This document shows positions 7,516-15,896 of a stretch of 64,000 bases of DNA, one piece after another. Source of the DNA: Eubacteriales bacterium (lineage in GTDB: Bacteria; Bacillota; Clostridia; Lachnospirales; Lachnospiraceae); contig JAUNHC010000014.1 in the NCBI GenBank assembly GCA_030524175.1, forward strand, positions 19,075 through 83,074, written 5' to 3'. The notes under the pieces are model-generated. The model was not told the origin of the DNA. It ran no database searches and saw only the letters and a list, made by a program, of their open reading frames with translations. Position 1 is the stretch's first letter. Each line of letters starts with the position of its first letter. A program made the position numbers and the translations under genes.

Positions 7516-8742
7516 TTAATTCTTATTGTCCTTCATATATTCCTTCACCCTGCAGGCAAAACCAAGGCGCATCAGATGTTCCGGGCTTGACAGATCACAA
7601 TCCATCAGTTTCTCTATCTGTTTCACCCGGTACGCCATGGAATTTCTATGTACATACAATTCCTCCGCTGCCAGCTTTTTTGATCCGCTGTGCCTGAGCA
7701 GGGCCTCCAGAGTCTGCTCAAGATTACTTTCATGGTCACGGTCATAAATTTCCACACAGGCAAGGGTATCCTTCACATATCTCTGCACATATTCCTCCCC
7801 GCTGATCCGCAGCATAACCTGTTCGAAAAGCTCATCCTCAATCCACAGGATGTCCGCCCCGATGCGGGGGATCTTAGCAATTTTTACAGCGTCCTGTGCC
7901 TGACGGTATGCAGACTTAAGCTCCAGGTAGCTTCCGAAGAGGCTTGAAATCCCGGCCACTGCCTCATACCTGTACCGGACTGATATGCGGCGGCAGATTT
8001 CCCGGCAGATTTCAGTGAGCTTATCTTTATCCTTTAAATCCTTCAGAATACAGATACACTCATCCTTACGGTTTACAACTGTCCCCCATACATGGCTGGT
8101 ATCGAGAAATATTTTCACATTGCGGTATATTTTGTCCATATTTTCTTCTCTTGAGGCTGTGGCCTGACTGTCCTGTATAATACGGAACACCACAATGCGC
8201 ATAGGCGCTGCGGGCCAGTGCAGTGCATTCACCCTGTATTCCGCTTCCTCCTCCTGGGTGATTTTCCCGTTAAGAAGCTCTGTAAAAAGCTTGGAATCCA
8301 ACTCCTTCTGGTTATATTCCCCCATCTGGTATCGTGTAAACAGCTCCACATTATTCTTCGCTTCCACGATCGCAACCATGATGGGATAAACCGCCTCTAT
8401 AAATCCTGCGTCATTGTTGAGGAAAAACAGGGGGAAATCAAGAGAATCTGCCAATTCCAGCGCCTCCCTGGGAAATTCTTCAAAAAATCTTGTCTTAATA
8501 GCCAGGGCTGCGGCATTGGCCTCATTCATGCTGCGGATCAAATCCAGAAGTGCACGTTTATTGTTTCTGATCGCATAGCCGGTAGTTATCATCAGCACAT
8601 TTTCACGAAGCCATGGCTGTACATCCGGCTGTTCCATCATATCATAATACTCCACCACCCTGTCCAGCCCGCCGGTACCTGCCACCAGGGCTGCACTCTT
8701 GTGCTCCCACAATTTCTGTATATCCCGGACTGTCAATTCCAT
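7516..8742 (-). CDS. PucR family transcriptional regulator
   Basis: 408 residues with the PucR layout: an N-terminal PucR ligand-sensing domain (MELTVRDIQKLWEHKSAALVAGTGGL...), a central GGDEF-like/CdaR-type region around residues 150-300, and a C-terminal helix-turn-helix (SGSKKLAAEELYVHRNSMAYRVKQIEKL). PucR proteins sense purine-pathway or other nitrogen metabolites and activate catabolic operons. The start at 8742 is preceded by GGAGGG at a good distance; an ATG at 8760 overlaps that site. It is transcribed in the same direction as, and just upstream of, the OPT operon, with a 323-base gap that holds the operator-like palindromes. It very likely controls that operon. The inducer is unknown. 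Confidence 0.85.
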   Translation of the reverse strand: MELTVRDIQKLWEHKSAALVAGTGGLDRVVEYYDMMEQPDVQPWLRENVLMITTGYAIRNNKRALLDLIRSMNEANAAALAIKTRFFEEFPREALELADSLDFPLFFLNNDAGFIEAVYPIMVAIVEAKNNVELFTRYQMGEYNQKELDSKLFTELLNGKITQEEEAEYRVNALHWPAAPMRIVVFRIIQDSQATASREENMDKIYRNVKIFLDTSHVWGTVVNRKDECICILKDLKDKDKLTEICREICRRISVRYRYEAVAGISSLFGSYLELKSAYRQAQDAVKIAKIPRIGADILWIEDELFEQVMLRISGEEYVQRYVKDTLACVEIYDRDHESNLEQTLEALLRHSGSKKLAAEELYVHRNSMAYRVKQIEKLMDCDLSSPEHLMRLGFACRVKEYMKDNKN

Positions 8743-8773
8743 CTTGATCACCCTCCTCATGTTTTTCTTTTCC

Positions 8774-8806
8774 GGTAAAACAAAAGCCGCAGCATATGCT
8801 GCAGCC
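8774..8806 (-). terminator. Intrinsic terminator after nrdD
   Basis: The minus strand reads GCTGCAGCAT/ATGCTGCGGC (8786-8805) followed by TTTTGTTTT. It closes the nrdD transcript before the pucR-like gene. Confidence 0.75.
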
Positions 8807-8818
8807 TCTGTTTATTAT

Positions 8819-11188
8819 TTATAAGCCTTCATCCACATATCTCTGGATGTTGGAGGCGTTTACATATTTTGTAGTGCTTTCTCCGTCTGTAATTACCAGG
8901 GTGGGGGCCTGCATGATCCCGAATTCTCTTGCAAGCTCAGGATTCTGCTCGGCATCTATCACTTCAAGTTCCTCACCTTCCAGCATTTTTTTTGCCATTT
9001 TGCAGTTAGGGCATGTGCTGGTGGTAAACAGGTATTTGTGTGTCTCCACAGGTTCCATCTTTACGTCTTCTTCCGTCATGGTCACCATACTGGTGTGAAC
9101 TTTTTTCAGAGTAGAATTCATCACATCGTAAAGTGTACGGTTCTTGTATTCCTGGGATTTACCGTCATTCCAGTTCTGCACCGGGCGGTAATAGCCGGTG
9201 ATACGGCTGTATACCTCAGCCTTCTTGCCGCATTTCGGGCAGGTAAAGTGCTCACCGCTTAAATAGCCGTGCTCCTGACATACAGAGTAGGTAGGAGATA
9301 TGGTGTAGTAAGGCAGTTTGTAGTTCTGTGCGATCTTACGTACCAGGGATGCTGCTGACTTCCAGTCAGGAAGCTTCTCTCCGATAAATCCATGGAAGAC
9401 CGTTCCCGAAGTGTACAAAGTCTGTAACTCGTCCTGCACATCAAGAGCATCAAAAATGTCGCTTGTGTATTCCACCGGCAGGTGAGAGCTGTTGGTATAA
9501 TATGGAGTATCTCCCTTACTTCCTGCTGTGCGGATATCCGGCCAACGCTTTCTGTCGTGCTTGGCAAGACGGTAGGAAGTGGATTCTGCCGGAGTAGCTT
9601 CCAGATTGAAAAGCTCACCCTCATATTCCACCTGATAGTCAGAAAGACGGCTGCGCATATGCTCCAGCACTTCCTTGGTAAACTGCTGGGTACGGCTGTC
9701 TGTCATATCTCTTCCAAGCCAGCATGCATTCAGACCAACCTCATTCATTCCCACAAGACCAATCGTTGAGAAATGGTTGGAAAAGCTTCCCAGGTATCTC
9801 TTTGTATATGGATACAGCCCCTCATCAAGAAGACGGCTGATCACTTCCCTCTTGATATGCAGGGACCGTGCGGACACATCCATCATATGGTCCAGACGGC
9901 GGTAGAATTCCTCCGGTGTCTTGGAAAGGTATGCGATCCTGGGCATATTAATGGTCACTACCCCTACAGAGCCTGTGCTCTCACCGGAGCCGAAGAAGCC
10001 GCCGCTCTTTTTGCGAAGCTCCCTAAGATCCAGTCGAAGGCGGCAGCACATACTGCGTACATCACTTGGCTGCATATCACTGTTGATATAATTGGAAAAA
10101 TAAGGAGTTCCGTACTTGGCTGTCATTTCAAAGAGAAGGCGGTTATTCTCAGTATCTGACCAGTCAAAATCACTGGTGATGGAATACGTAGGGATAGGAT
10201 ACTGGAATCCTCGTCCGTTGGCATCGCCCTCGATCATTGTCTCAATGAAGGCTTTGTTTATCATGTCCATCTCTTTTTTACAGTCTTTATATTTAAAGTC
10301 CATATTCTTGCCGCCCACAATGGCCGGAAGCTCTGCCAGGTCATTTGGTACTGTCCAGTCCAAAGTGATATTTGAGAACGGTGCCTGGGTTCCCCAGCGG
10401 CTGGGGGTGTTCACACCGTAGATAAAGGATTCAATACATTTCTTTACTTCCCCGTAGCTTAGTTTGTCAGCCTTGACAAAGGGCGCAAGATACGTGTCAA
10501 AGGAAGAAAAAGCCTGAGCCCCTGCCCATTCATTCTGCATGATTCCCAGGAAATTAACCATCTGGTTGCAGAGCACGCTTAAATGCTTGGCCGGTGAAGA
10601 TGTGATCTTACCGGTAATACCGCCCAGTCCTTCCTGGATCAGCTGCTTCAGTGACCATCCTGCACAATAACCGGTGAGCATGGACAGATCATGGATATGG
10701 ATATCTGCGTTTCTGTGAGCATCCGCAACTTCATTGTCATAAATTTCTGACAGCCAGTAGTTTGCAGTGACAGCACCGGAGTTGCTCAAAATCAAGCCTC
10801 CAACAGAATAGGTTACCGTAGAGTTTTCTTTTACACGCCAGTCTTCTACTTTTACATAACTGTTGACGATTTCCTTGTAGTCAAGGATGGTGGATTTCAT
10901 ATTGCGGACTTTTTCCCGCTGTTTGCGGTACAGGATATATGCTTTGGCCACATCTGCATAACCAGCCTGAATGAGCACATTTTCCACACTGTCCTGAATA
11001 TCCTCCACTGTCACCTTATCATCATGGATTTTGCTCTGGAAATCAGAGGTTACCCGCAATGCCATAAGGTCGATCATATCCTTACTGTAATTCTTCTCTT
11101 TTGCGTCAAAAGCCTTGTCGATCGCGGCGGTGATCTTGTTCATCTTAAACTCAGCGATTTCTCCGTCTCGTTTTACTACTTGAAACAT
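8819..11188 (-). CDS. nrdD: Anaerobic (class III) ribonucleoside-triphosphate reductase with fused redoxin domain
   Basis: 789 residues. An N-terminal ATP-cone (residues 1 to about 95, MFQVVKRDGEIAEFKMNKI) is followed by the glycyl-radical reductase barrel. The zinc-binding Cys residues are near 637, 650 and 653 (TCPKCGKK), and the glycyl-radical loop SRITGYYRP puts the radical Gly near 665. Beyond the usual end, residues about 715-789 form a glutaredoxin/thioredoxin-like domain with CPNC at 726-729 and a cis-Pro-like QAPTL. This suggests reduction by a thiol relay instead of formate, as known for some NrdD subtypes. It makes dNTPs under anoxia. No nrdG activase gene is adjacent; it must lie elsewhere. 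The leader carries a promoter, NrdR-box-like sites and a riboswitch-like structure. Confidence 0.95.
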   Translation of the reverse strand: MFQVVKRDGEIAEFKMNKITAAIDKAFDAKEKNYSKDMIDLMALRVTSDFQSKIHDDKVTVEDIQDSVENVLIQAGYADVAKAYILYRKQREKVRNMKSTILDYKEIVNSYVKVEDWRVKENSTVTYSVGGLILSNSGAVTANYWLSEIYDNEVADAHRNADIHIHDLSMLTGYCAGWSLKQLIQEGLGGITGKITSSPAKHLSVLCNQMVNFLGIMQNEWAGAQAFSSFDTYLAPFVKADKLSYGEVKKCIESFIYGVNTPSRWGTQAPFSNITLDWTVPNDLAELPAIVGGKNMDFKYKDCKKEMDMINKAFIETMIEGDANGRGFQYPIPTYSITSDFDWSDTENNRLLFEMTAKYGTPYFSNYINSDMQPSDVRSMCCRLRLDLRELRKKSGGFFGSGESTGSVGVVTINMPRIAYLSKTPEEFYRRLDHMMDVSARSLHIKREVISRLLDEGLYPYTKRYLGSFSNHFSTIGLVGMNEVGLNACWLGRDMTDSRTQQFTKEVLEHMRSRLSDYQVEYEGELFNLEATPAESTSYRLAKHDRKRWPDIRTAGSKGDTPYYTNSSHLPVEYTSDIFDALDVQDELQTLYTSGTVFHGFIGEKLPDWKSAASLVRKIAQNYKLPYYTISPTYSVCQEHGYLSGEHFTCPKCGKKAEVYSRITGYYRPVQNWNDGKSQEYKNRTLYDVMNSTLKKVHTSMVTMTEEDVKMEPVETHKYLFTTSTCPNCKMAKKMLEGEELEVIDAEQNPELAREFGIMQAPTLVITDGESTTKYVNASNIQRYVDEGL

Positions 11189-11265
11189 GATAATGCCTCC
11201 CTCATTCTCTGCCTTCTTCAGAGGTTTCTTCTCTTTCTCTTATTTTTTGTCTTTTGTATGTTTTA

Positions 11266-11422
11266 TCGGCAGGCCGGTAAGCTGCCTCCTGCGGCTACGT
11301 CTCCCCATGAGATTTATCCTCTCCGCAGTGTAGGCACGGCAGTCTTGCACCGGCTGTTCCGAGATTCCGCACATTCATAACCGGCAGCTTGCTATGCATG
11401 CTGCCGGCGGAATTGCTGTAGG
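11266..11422 (-). promoter_or_regulatory. Candidate cobalamin-type riboswitch in the nrdD leader
   Basis: On the minus strand the leader has a hairpin closed by ATTCCGC/GCGGAAT with inner CCGGCAG/CTGCCGG. Next come CGGAACAG, GGTGCAAGACTG and GCCGTGCCTACACTG, and it ends in CAGCTTACCGGCCTGCC. The order and spacing resemble the cobalamin riboswitch core (GGGAA...GGTGnAAnnCC...CCnCnACTG) and the 3' B12 box (AGYCnGGAGACCKGCC), with shortened loops. Repression of a B12-independent reductase by cobalamin is a known logic where a B12-dependent NrdJ is also present. Several core positions deviate, so this remains a candidate until covariance scoring. Confidence 0.55.
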
Positions 11423-11425
11423 ACT

Positions 11426-11454
11426 ATTGTATCAAAGACTTCCTGGTACGTCAA
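11426..11454 (-). promoter_or_regulatory. nrdD promoter
   Basis: Minus-strand TTGACG (11449-11454), 17-base spacer, TACAAT (11426-11431) preceded by TGA, an extended -10. Transcription would start just upstream of the structured leader. Confidence 0.8.
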
Positions 11455-11461
11455 TACAATA

Positions 11462-11506
11462 ATACCATATATTGTGTTATTTTTCCGTTAATATACTACA
11501 TGGTGT
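11462..11506 (-). promoter_or_regulatory. Pair of NrdR-box-like sites
   Basis: Minus-strand ACACAATATATGGTAT (11462-11477) and ACACCATGTAGTATAT (11491-11506) both resemble the NrdR box ACACWATATMTWGTGT. They sit 8 bases upstream of the -35. The start-to-start distance is 29 bp, slightly below the usual 31-32. NrdR would repress nrdD when dATP is high. Confidence 0.6.
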
Positions 11507-11516
11507 TTGTTTTTAC

Positions 11517-12752
11517 TTAAGTGACCCGGGTGTAAATTTCCATGGGAACCCGCGCTTTTACTACGATCCCAGCCTCTGTGTATTCCTCTGAGATAAGCTG
11601 TCCGTAGTCACGGATAAGTTGGATCTTGCCGGCCTCCTGGTAAGGAAACACACGCTCAATGTAAATCTGATCCTCTGCCAGCAGCTTCCCTAACAGCTCT
11701 TTTAATTCTGACAGACCCTCTCCTGTCTTTGCCGAAATCTTAAGGGTATAATCTGCCCGGAAATCCCTCACCTGCTCCACACTCACCGCATCCTGCTTAT
11801 TGTACAGGGTGATAGTCTTTTTGCCTGTTGCTCCCAGTTCCTGCAGGGTTTCATAGACAATGTGCATCTGCATTTCTGCCTGAGGATTGGAAGCATCCAC
11901 TACATGGATAATGTAGTCAGCATATTTTGCCTCCTCCAGCGTACTCTTAAACGCCTCCACAAGATGATGGGGCAGTTTGCGGATAAATCCCACCGTATCT
12001 GTGAGAAGGATCTGCTGTCCGTCGTCAAGATTCAAAAGCCTGGTGGTGGGGTCAAGGGTGGCAAAGAGCTTGTCTTCTGACAAAACCTCAGCCCCAGTCA
12101 TAGTATTTAAAAGGGTAGACTTTCCGGCATTGGTATACCCCACAATAGCTGCTGTCTTTATATTTCCTCTGGCCCTCTTGGACCTGATAAGATCCCGGTG
12201 TTTCTCTACCTGGGAAAGCTCCTGCTTAAGGGCAGAGATCCTGGTACGGATCAGACGGCGGTCTGTCTCCAGCTTCTTCTCGCCCGGCCCTCTGGTTCCG
12301 ATACCTCCCCCAAGCCTGGAGAGGGAATTCCGAAGACCCACCAGCCGCGCAGAACGGTATCTGAGCTGGGCAAGCTCCACCTGTATCTTTCCCTCACTGG
12401 TAACTGCCCGCCTGGCAAAAATATCCAGGATCAGAAGTGTCCTGTCCATCACCTTACAGTCCAGTTCCCTTTCAAGATTATTAAGCTGGGCCGGAGAAAG
12501 CTCGTCATCACAGATGATTCCCGTGGCATCCATAGCCAGCGCCAAAGTCCGCACCTCTTCAATTTTACCTTTTCCAATATAAGTTCCGGGGTGTACGGCC
12601 TCACGGTTCTGAATTATCTTTCCCACAGTGACAGCCCCTGCAGTTTCTGCCAATTCCTCAAGCTCCTCCAGGGATTCATAAGTGTCCTCGTTGTCATTGA
12701 CCTGAACACCCACAAGAACCACACGCTCTTCTATTTCATTAAAATATTCCAT
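11517..12752 (-). CDS. hflX: GTPase HflX
   Basis: 411 residues with the HflX layout. An N-terminal domain (about 1-180) ends in the family signature SRLGGGIGTRGPGEKKLETD, followed by a coiled region and a G domain with Walker A GYTNAGKS at 205-212, DTVG at 252-255 and NKQD at 318-321. A C-terminal extension follows. HflX binds the 50S subunit and can split stalled or hibernating 70S ribosomes during stress. The start ATG is 6 bases after AAGGAGTA. It reads towards nrdD, and its stop codon lies only 11 bases from the NrdR-like sites; no terminator is visible between them, so read-through into the nrdD leader is possible. Confidence 0.95.
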   Translation of the reverse strand: MEYFNEIEERVVLVGVQVNDNEDTYESLEELEELAETAGAVTVGKIIQNREAVHPGTYIGKGKIEEVRTLALAMDATGIICDDELSPAQLNNLERELDCKVMDRTLLILDIFARRAVTSEGKIQVELAQLRYRSARLVGLRNSLSRLGGGIGTRGPGEKKLETDRRLIRTRISALKQELSQVEKHRDLIRSKRARGNIKTAAIVGYTNAGKSTLLNTMTGAEVLSEDKLFATLDPTTRLLNLDDGQQILLTDTVGFIRKLPHHLVEAFKSTLEEAKYADYIIHVVDASNPQAEMQMHIVYETLQELGATGKKTITLYNKQDAVSVEQVRDFRADYTLKISAKTGEGLSELKELLGKLLAEDQIYIERVFPYQEAGKIQLIRDYGQLISEEYTEAGIVVKARVPMEIYTRVT

Positions 12753-12963
12753 CTTTTACTCCTTAATAAAGTTCCTGCAAACATGACACTGGTGAAAACA
12801 ATTCTAGCATTTTTCCTTACAAAGGGCAACTGATTCTTTATAGTTTCTCCGGTGTAAAATTTCTCTCCTAAAGGAGCATCTGCTAAGACTCCAATAGAGA
12901 CCTCCCATCAGGTCCTTGTTCACCTTCTCTGCAATGTAAGGCTGCAGTGTTCTTTTCTGTATA

Positions 12964-13005
12964 GTAAAAGGCAGCATGATCCACAGGAATCACGCTGCCT
13001 TTTAC
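12964..13005 (-). terminator. Strong intrinsic terminator after cotJC
   Basis: The 12-bp arms GTAAAAGGCAGC (12964-12975) and GCTGCCTTTTAC (12994-13005) continue with partial pairing inside. The A/T flanks make it usable in both directions. It starts 13 bases after the cotJC stop. Confidence 0.85.
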
Positions 13006-13017
13006 ATTGATTTTGGG

Positions 13018-13638
13018 CTATGAACGTCCCTGTCTTGTAAACTGCCTGTCAAATTCAGGGTTAAAATAGTAGAAATTTTTCGCATCCAAGGTGGATTTGA
13101 TCTTCTCCATTGCCTCCCCGAAACGCTGGAAATGAACAATTTCTCTTGTCCGCAGGAACTTCAGAGGCTCCCGCACCTCAGGTTCCGTGATCATACGGAG
13201 AAGGTTATCATATACCACCCTTGCTTTCTGTTCTGCTGCCAAATCCTCTGTTAAATCTGCCAGTGCATCACCTTTTGACTGGAATTCACAGGTGTTAAAA
13301 GGAAGTCCTGCCGCAGCCTGAGGCCATAATGCCTTGGTATGGTCTATATAATAGGCGTCAAAACCTGCTGTCTTAGCTTCCTCCACTGACAGATCTCTGG
13401 TGAGCTGGTAAACCATGGCACAGATGATCTCCATATGGGCCAGCTCTTCCGTACCGATATCTGTGAGCAGACCGCCTACTTCTTTTGAGGGCATGGTATA
13501 ACGCTGGGCCAGATAACGCATGGAAGCTGATAATTCACCGTCAGGCCCGCCATACTGGCTGATAATAAGCTGGGCAATCTTAGGATTTGTTGTTGTTATT
13601 TTTACCGGAAACTGAAGTCTCTTTTCATAAGTCCACAT
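13018..13638 (-). CDS. cotJC: Spore coat protein CotJC / manganese-catalase-like
   Basis: 206 residues of the manganese catalase family as found in CotJC spore coat proteins: a ferritin-like four-helix bundle with Glu/His metal ligands visible in GTEELAHMEII, DLAAEQKARVVYD and RTREIVHFQRFGEAM. CotJC sits in inner coat layers of spores and may protect against peroxide. The start at 13638 (MWTYEKRLQFPV) is preceded by AAGGAG; a longer frame to 13680 lies inside the upstream gene. The start codon shares one base with the stop of the CotJA-CotJB gene (TGATG), which suggests translational coupling. Expected to be made in the mother cell by a sporulation sigma factor; I see no convincing promoter match. 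Confidence 0.9.
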   Translation of the reverse strand: MWTYEKRLQFPVKITTTNPKIAQLIISQYGGPDGELSASMRYLAQRYTMPSKEVGGLLTDIGTEELAHMEIICAMVYQLTRDLSVEEAKTAGFDAYYIDHTKALWPQAAAGLPFNTCEFQSKGDALADLTEDLAAEQKARVVYDNLLRMITEPEVREPLKFLRTREIVHFQRFGEAMEKIKSTLDAKNFYYFNPEFDRQFTRQGRS

Positions 13639-14102
13639 CAGATGCACGCTCCTTCCCAGGGCATTGGGCCTTCGCCCCAAAGTCCTTCACAGTCTTTTGT
13701 CAACGGATAAAACTTCTCGTCAAAATCCTTAAGAAGCTGTTTACGCTCCTCTATCAATTGAGTACGTAAGGCTGCTGCCTCAGCGTGGTTCGGATGAGTA
13801 TCAATAAAAAGAACAATATCATCCAATGCGAAACTTATTGCTGAAATGCGTGAGACCAATGTCTCCCTTTCCTTTTGTTCAGATGTTTTTCCCTCATCTG
13901 CGCCAAACAATGGATTAGCCGGCTTTCCGGGTATTTTTCCGGAAATAGGGACTTCTTCTCCCGGAAGGCTTTCCGCTGCAAAAAACGGCTTATTCAGTTC
14001 AGGAAAGATGGTTCCCACTTTAAGAGCCTGATCATATTCATAGAGCTTTCCGTCCCACTGCTGTACAGGAACTGATGCGATTGCAAGATGTTCTGTCTGC
14101 AT
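13638..14102 (-). CDS. CotJA-CotJB fusion spore coat protein
   Basis: 154 residues joining two small coat proteins that are usually separate. The first about 50 residues resemble CotJA (YEYDQALKVGTIFPELNKPFF). A linker with Pro/Gly/Lys follows, and residues from about 80 on resemble CotJB (RISAISFALDDIVLFIDTHPNHAEA ... EKFYPLTK). In Bacillus and most Clostridia cotJA, cotJB and cotJC form an operon; here the first two are one frame. There is no frameshift scar in the linker, so the fusion looks like a functional gene. The start has GGAGG 6 bases before the ATG. The gene is directly coupled to cotJC, with which it would be assembled in the spore coat. Confidence 0.85.
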   Translation of the reverse strand: MQTEHLAIASVPVQQWDGKLYEYDQALKVGTIFPELNKPFFAAESLPGEEVPISGKIPGKPANPLFGADEGKTSEQKERETLVSRISAISFALDDIVLFIDTHPNHAEAAALRTQLIEERKQLLKDFDEKFYPLTKDCEGLWGEGPMPWEGACI

Positions 14103-14237
14103 AAAAATCCTCCTTCTGCAAAAAATATAGTAGTTAGCAAGTTCAATATCATTTTTTATGTCGATAAATGTCGCTTACTGACTATATATAGTATGTGCAG
14201 AAAAAAAGGATGGCTTGCAGGATAGTTTTTCATAATT

Positions 14238-14405
14238 AGTTATAAGTTCCAGTTACCATTCACTGTTAATGTCCCGCGAGGTGTTTTCATGCATATATGC
14301 ATGAAAATCCCGAGACATACAACGTGCGAAATTATGCAGTATGCATAATTTCTGTACATCGCGAAGCGTATAACTGGTCACGGAGTGATCAGTTATAAGT
14401 TCCAG
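14238..14405. repeat. Palindrome-rich 138-bp insertion flanked by 15-bp direct repeats
   Basis: The 15-base sequence AGTTATAAGTTCCAG occurs at 14238-14252 and 14391-14405, flanking a 138-base segment. The segment holds a perfect 24-bp palindrome (14284-14307), an 11-bp-arm hairpin (14328-14352) and a 12-bp-arm hairpin (14369-14397) that overlaps the right repeat. The right repeat encodes the end of the DUF815 protein; the left copy would encode the same last residues plus a stop. This is what insertion with target-site duplication would leave. No ORF inside. Confidence 0.7.
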
Positions 14406-15699
14406 CTGTGCTAATAAGATAATTGACAAACTGCTGGGCTGTGCGTCCCGAAATACCTCCATGGCTCATCTCCCACTTATTTGCTTCCGCTGTCAGTTCT
14501 TCATCTGACAAGGTAATCTCCGGATGCTTTCTTGCCAGAGTTATTACAATATTGAAATATTCCTTTTGTGAAGGCTTATAGTATCCAATGGTCACGCCGA
14601 ATCTGGCCACAAGAGACAATTTCTCCTGCATGGTATCAGAACGGTGCATCTCATCCTGAGACATATCGGAACGGTCACTCCAGGTCTCACGGATCAAATG
14701 GCGCCTGTTGGATGTTGCATATATGAGAACATTTTCCGGTTTGGTCTCCAAACCGCCTTCAATCACGGCTTTTAAATATTTATATTCAATTTCAAATTCT
14801 TCGAAGGAAAGATCATCCATATAAATAATAAAGCGGTAATTTCTGTTTTTTATTTCGCCAATGATTTTAGACAGTTCTTTAAATTCATGCTTGTAGACTT
14901 CAATGATACGCAGTCCTCTGTCATAATACTGGTTTAAGATAGCCTTGATACTTGTGGACTTTCCGGTACCCGCATCACCGAACAGAAGTACGTTATTTGC
15001 TTTCCTGCCCTCCACGAAGGCTTCTGTGTTCTGTATCAGTTTCTTTTTCTGCAATTCATAACCCACCAGGTCATCAAGCACAACATCCCCGGTAGTGGTA
15101 ACAGGTACAAGCCGTCCCATTCCCTCCTCTGACACACGGAACGCTTTATTCAACCCAAAAGTACCCACTCCGTATGCCTTATAGAAATCAGTGATGATCT
15201 GATACATTTCCTTTTCATCCTTAGCCTGCTCTATAGACAGACTGAGCTTCTGAACCTTCTCACTTACACTCTTATTATAAATCTGTTCCTTCTTCCCAAC
15301 AGCCTTATAATTTTCTATAATGGTAAAGCAATTAATATCCAGTGCTCTTTCCATTTCAGTGAAATCATAGTCAAAAAGCTTCTTAAAAATAGCAAAATCA
15401 TTTTTTGCAAACTCATTAACAGTCCCTTCATTTGCCCCTACTTTTTCTGAGACAAGGGTAAAAGGATTCTCTGTCATGGCAAGCAAAAACGCCAGATAAT
15501 TGTGCCACAGGTTTTTGTCAAACCCATACCTGGTGGCAAGATCCAGCAGCCGGTTGATCTGTCCCAGAATCTCTGTGATCAGATTCTCCTTCTTATAGCT
15601 GCCCTCTGCAAAACGCTGACAGATATCTGCCAGCTGAAACAAAATACTGTCCTCACCGATATTCCTGTAAATAACCAGTTTTGATGTCAAACGGTACAT
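14389..15699 (-). CDS. DUF815 family AAA+ ATPase
   Basis: 436 residues. The N-terminal half (about 1-200) is helical and specific to the family. The C-terminal half is a P-loop ATPase: Walker [13 protein letters not shown], Walker [11 protein letters not shown], and sensor/arginine elements in [13 protein letters not shown] and [23 protein letters not shown]815 proteins are DnaA/Cdc6-like AAA+ ATPases of unknown role, common in Firmicutes. GGAGG precedes the ATG. The last codons and the stop lie in the right-hand copy of a 15-bp direct repeat, so an inserted palindromic element supplied the present stop codon; the protein keeps the ending TGTYN-like residues (AGTYN). It lies upstream of the cotJ genes on the same strand, but the inserted element separates them. 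Confidence 0.88.
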   Translation of the reverse strand: MYRLTSKLVIYRNIGEDSILFQLADICQRFAEGSYKKENLITEILGQINRLLDLATRYGFDKNLWHNYLAFLLAMTENPFTLVSEKVGANEGTVNEFAKNDFAIFKKLFDYDFTEMERALDINCFTIIENYKAVGKKEQIYNKSVSEKVQKLSLSIEQAKDEKEMYQIITDFYKAYGVGTFGLNKAFRVSEEGMGRLVPVTTTGDVVLDDLVGYELQKKKLIQNTEAFVEGRKANNVLLFGDAGTGKSTSIKAILNQYYDRGLRIIEVYKHEFKELSKIIGEIKNRNYRFIIYMDDLSFEEFEIEYKYLKAVIEGGLETKPENVLIYATSNRRHLIRETWSDRSDMSQDEMHRSDTMQEKLSLVARFGVTIGYYKPSQKEYFNIVITLARKHPEITLSDEELTAEANKWEMSHGGISGRTAQQFVNYLISTAGTYN

Positions 15700-15896
15700 T
15701 CCTGATTCCTCCTTGATAGCTTATTTTCCTGCACCCTGATGCGTCTATGTATAAGAAATACGTCCTGCGGGTAATCATATGTGGTATTTATAGGAATTTT
15801 ACATCATATCATCTTAGGTTGCAAGATTAAGGTTACTGACAGCAGCATTGGTGCCCGTCAAAGTGTTGTCACAGTGTGAACAGTACCCGTCAATCA

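Noticed and set aside
14103-14237. A sporulation sigma-factor promoter before the cotJ genes (CATACTATA)
   Set aside because: The -10-like box has no matching -35 at the right spacing.
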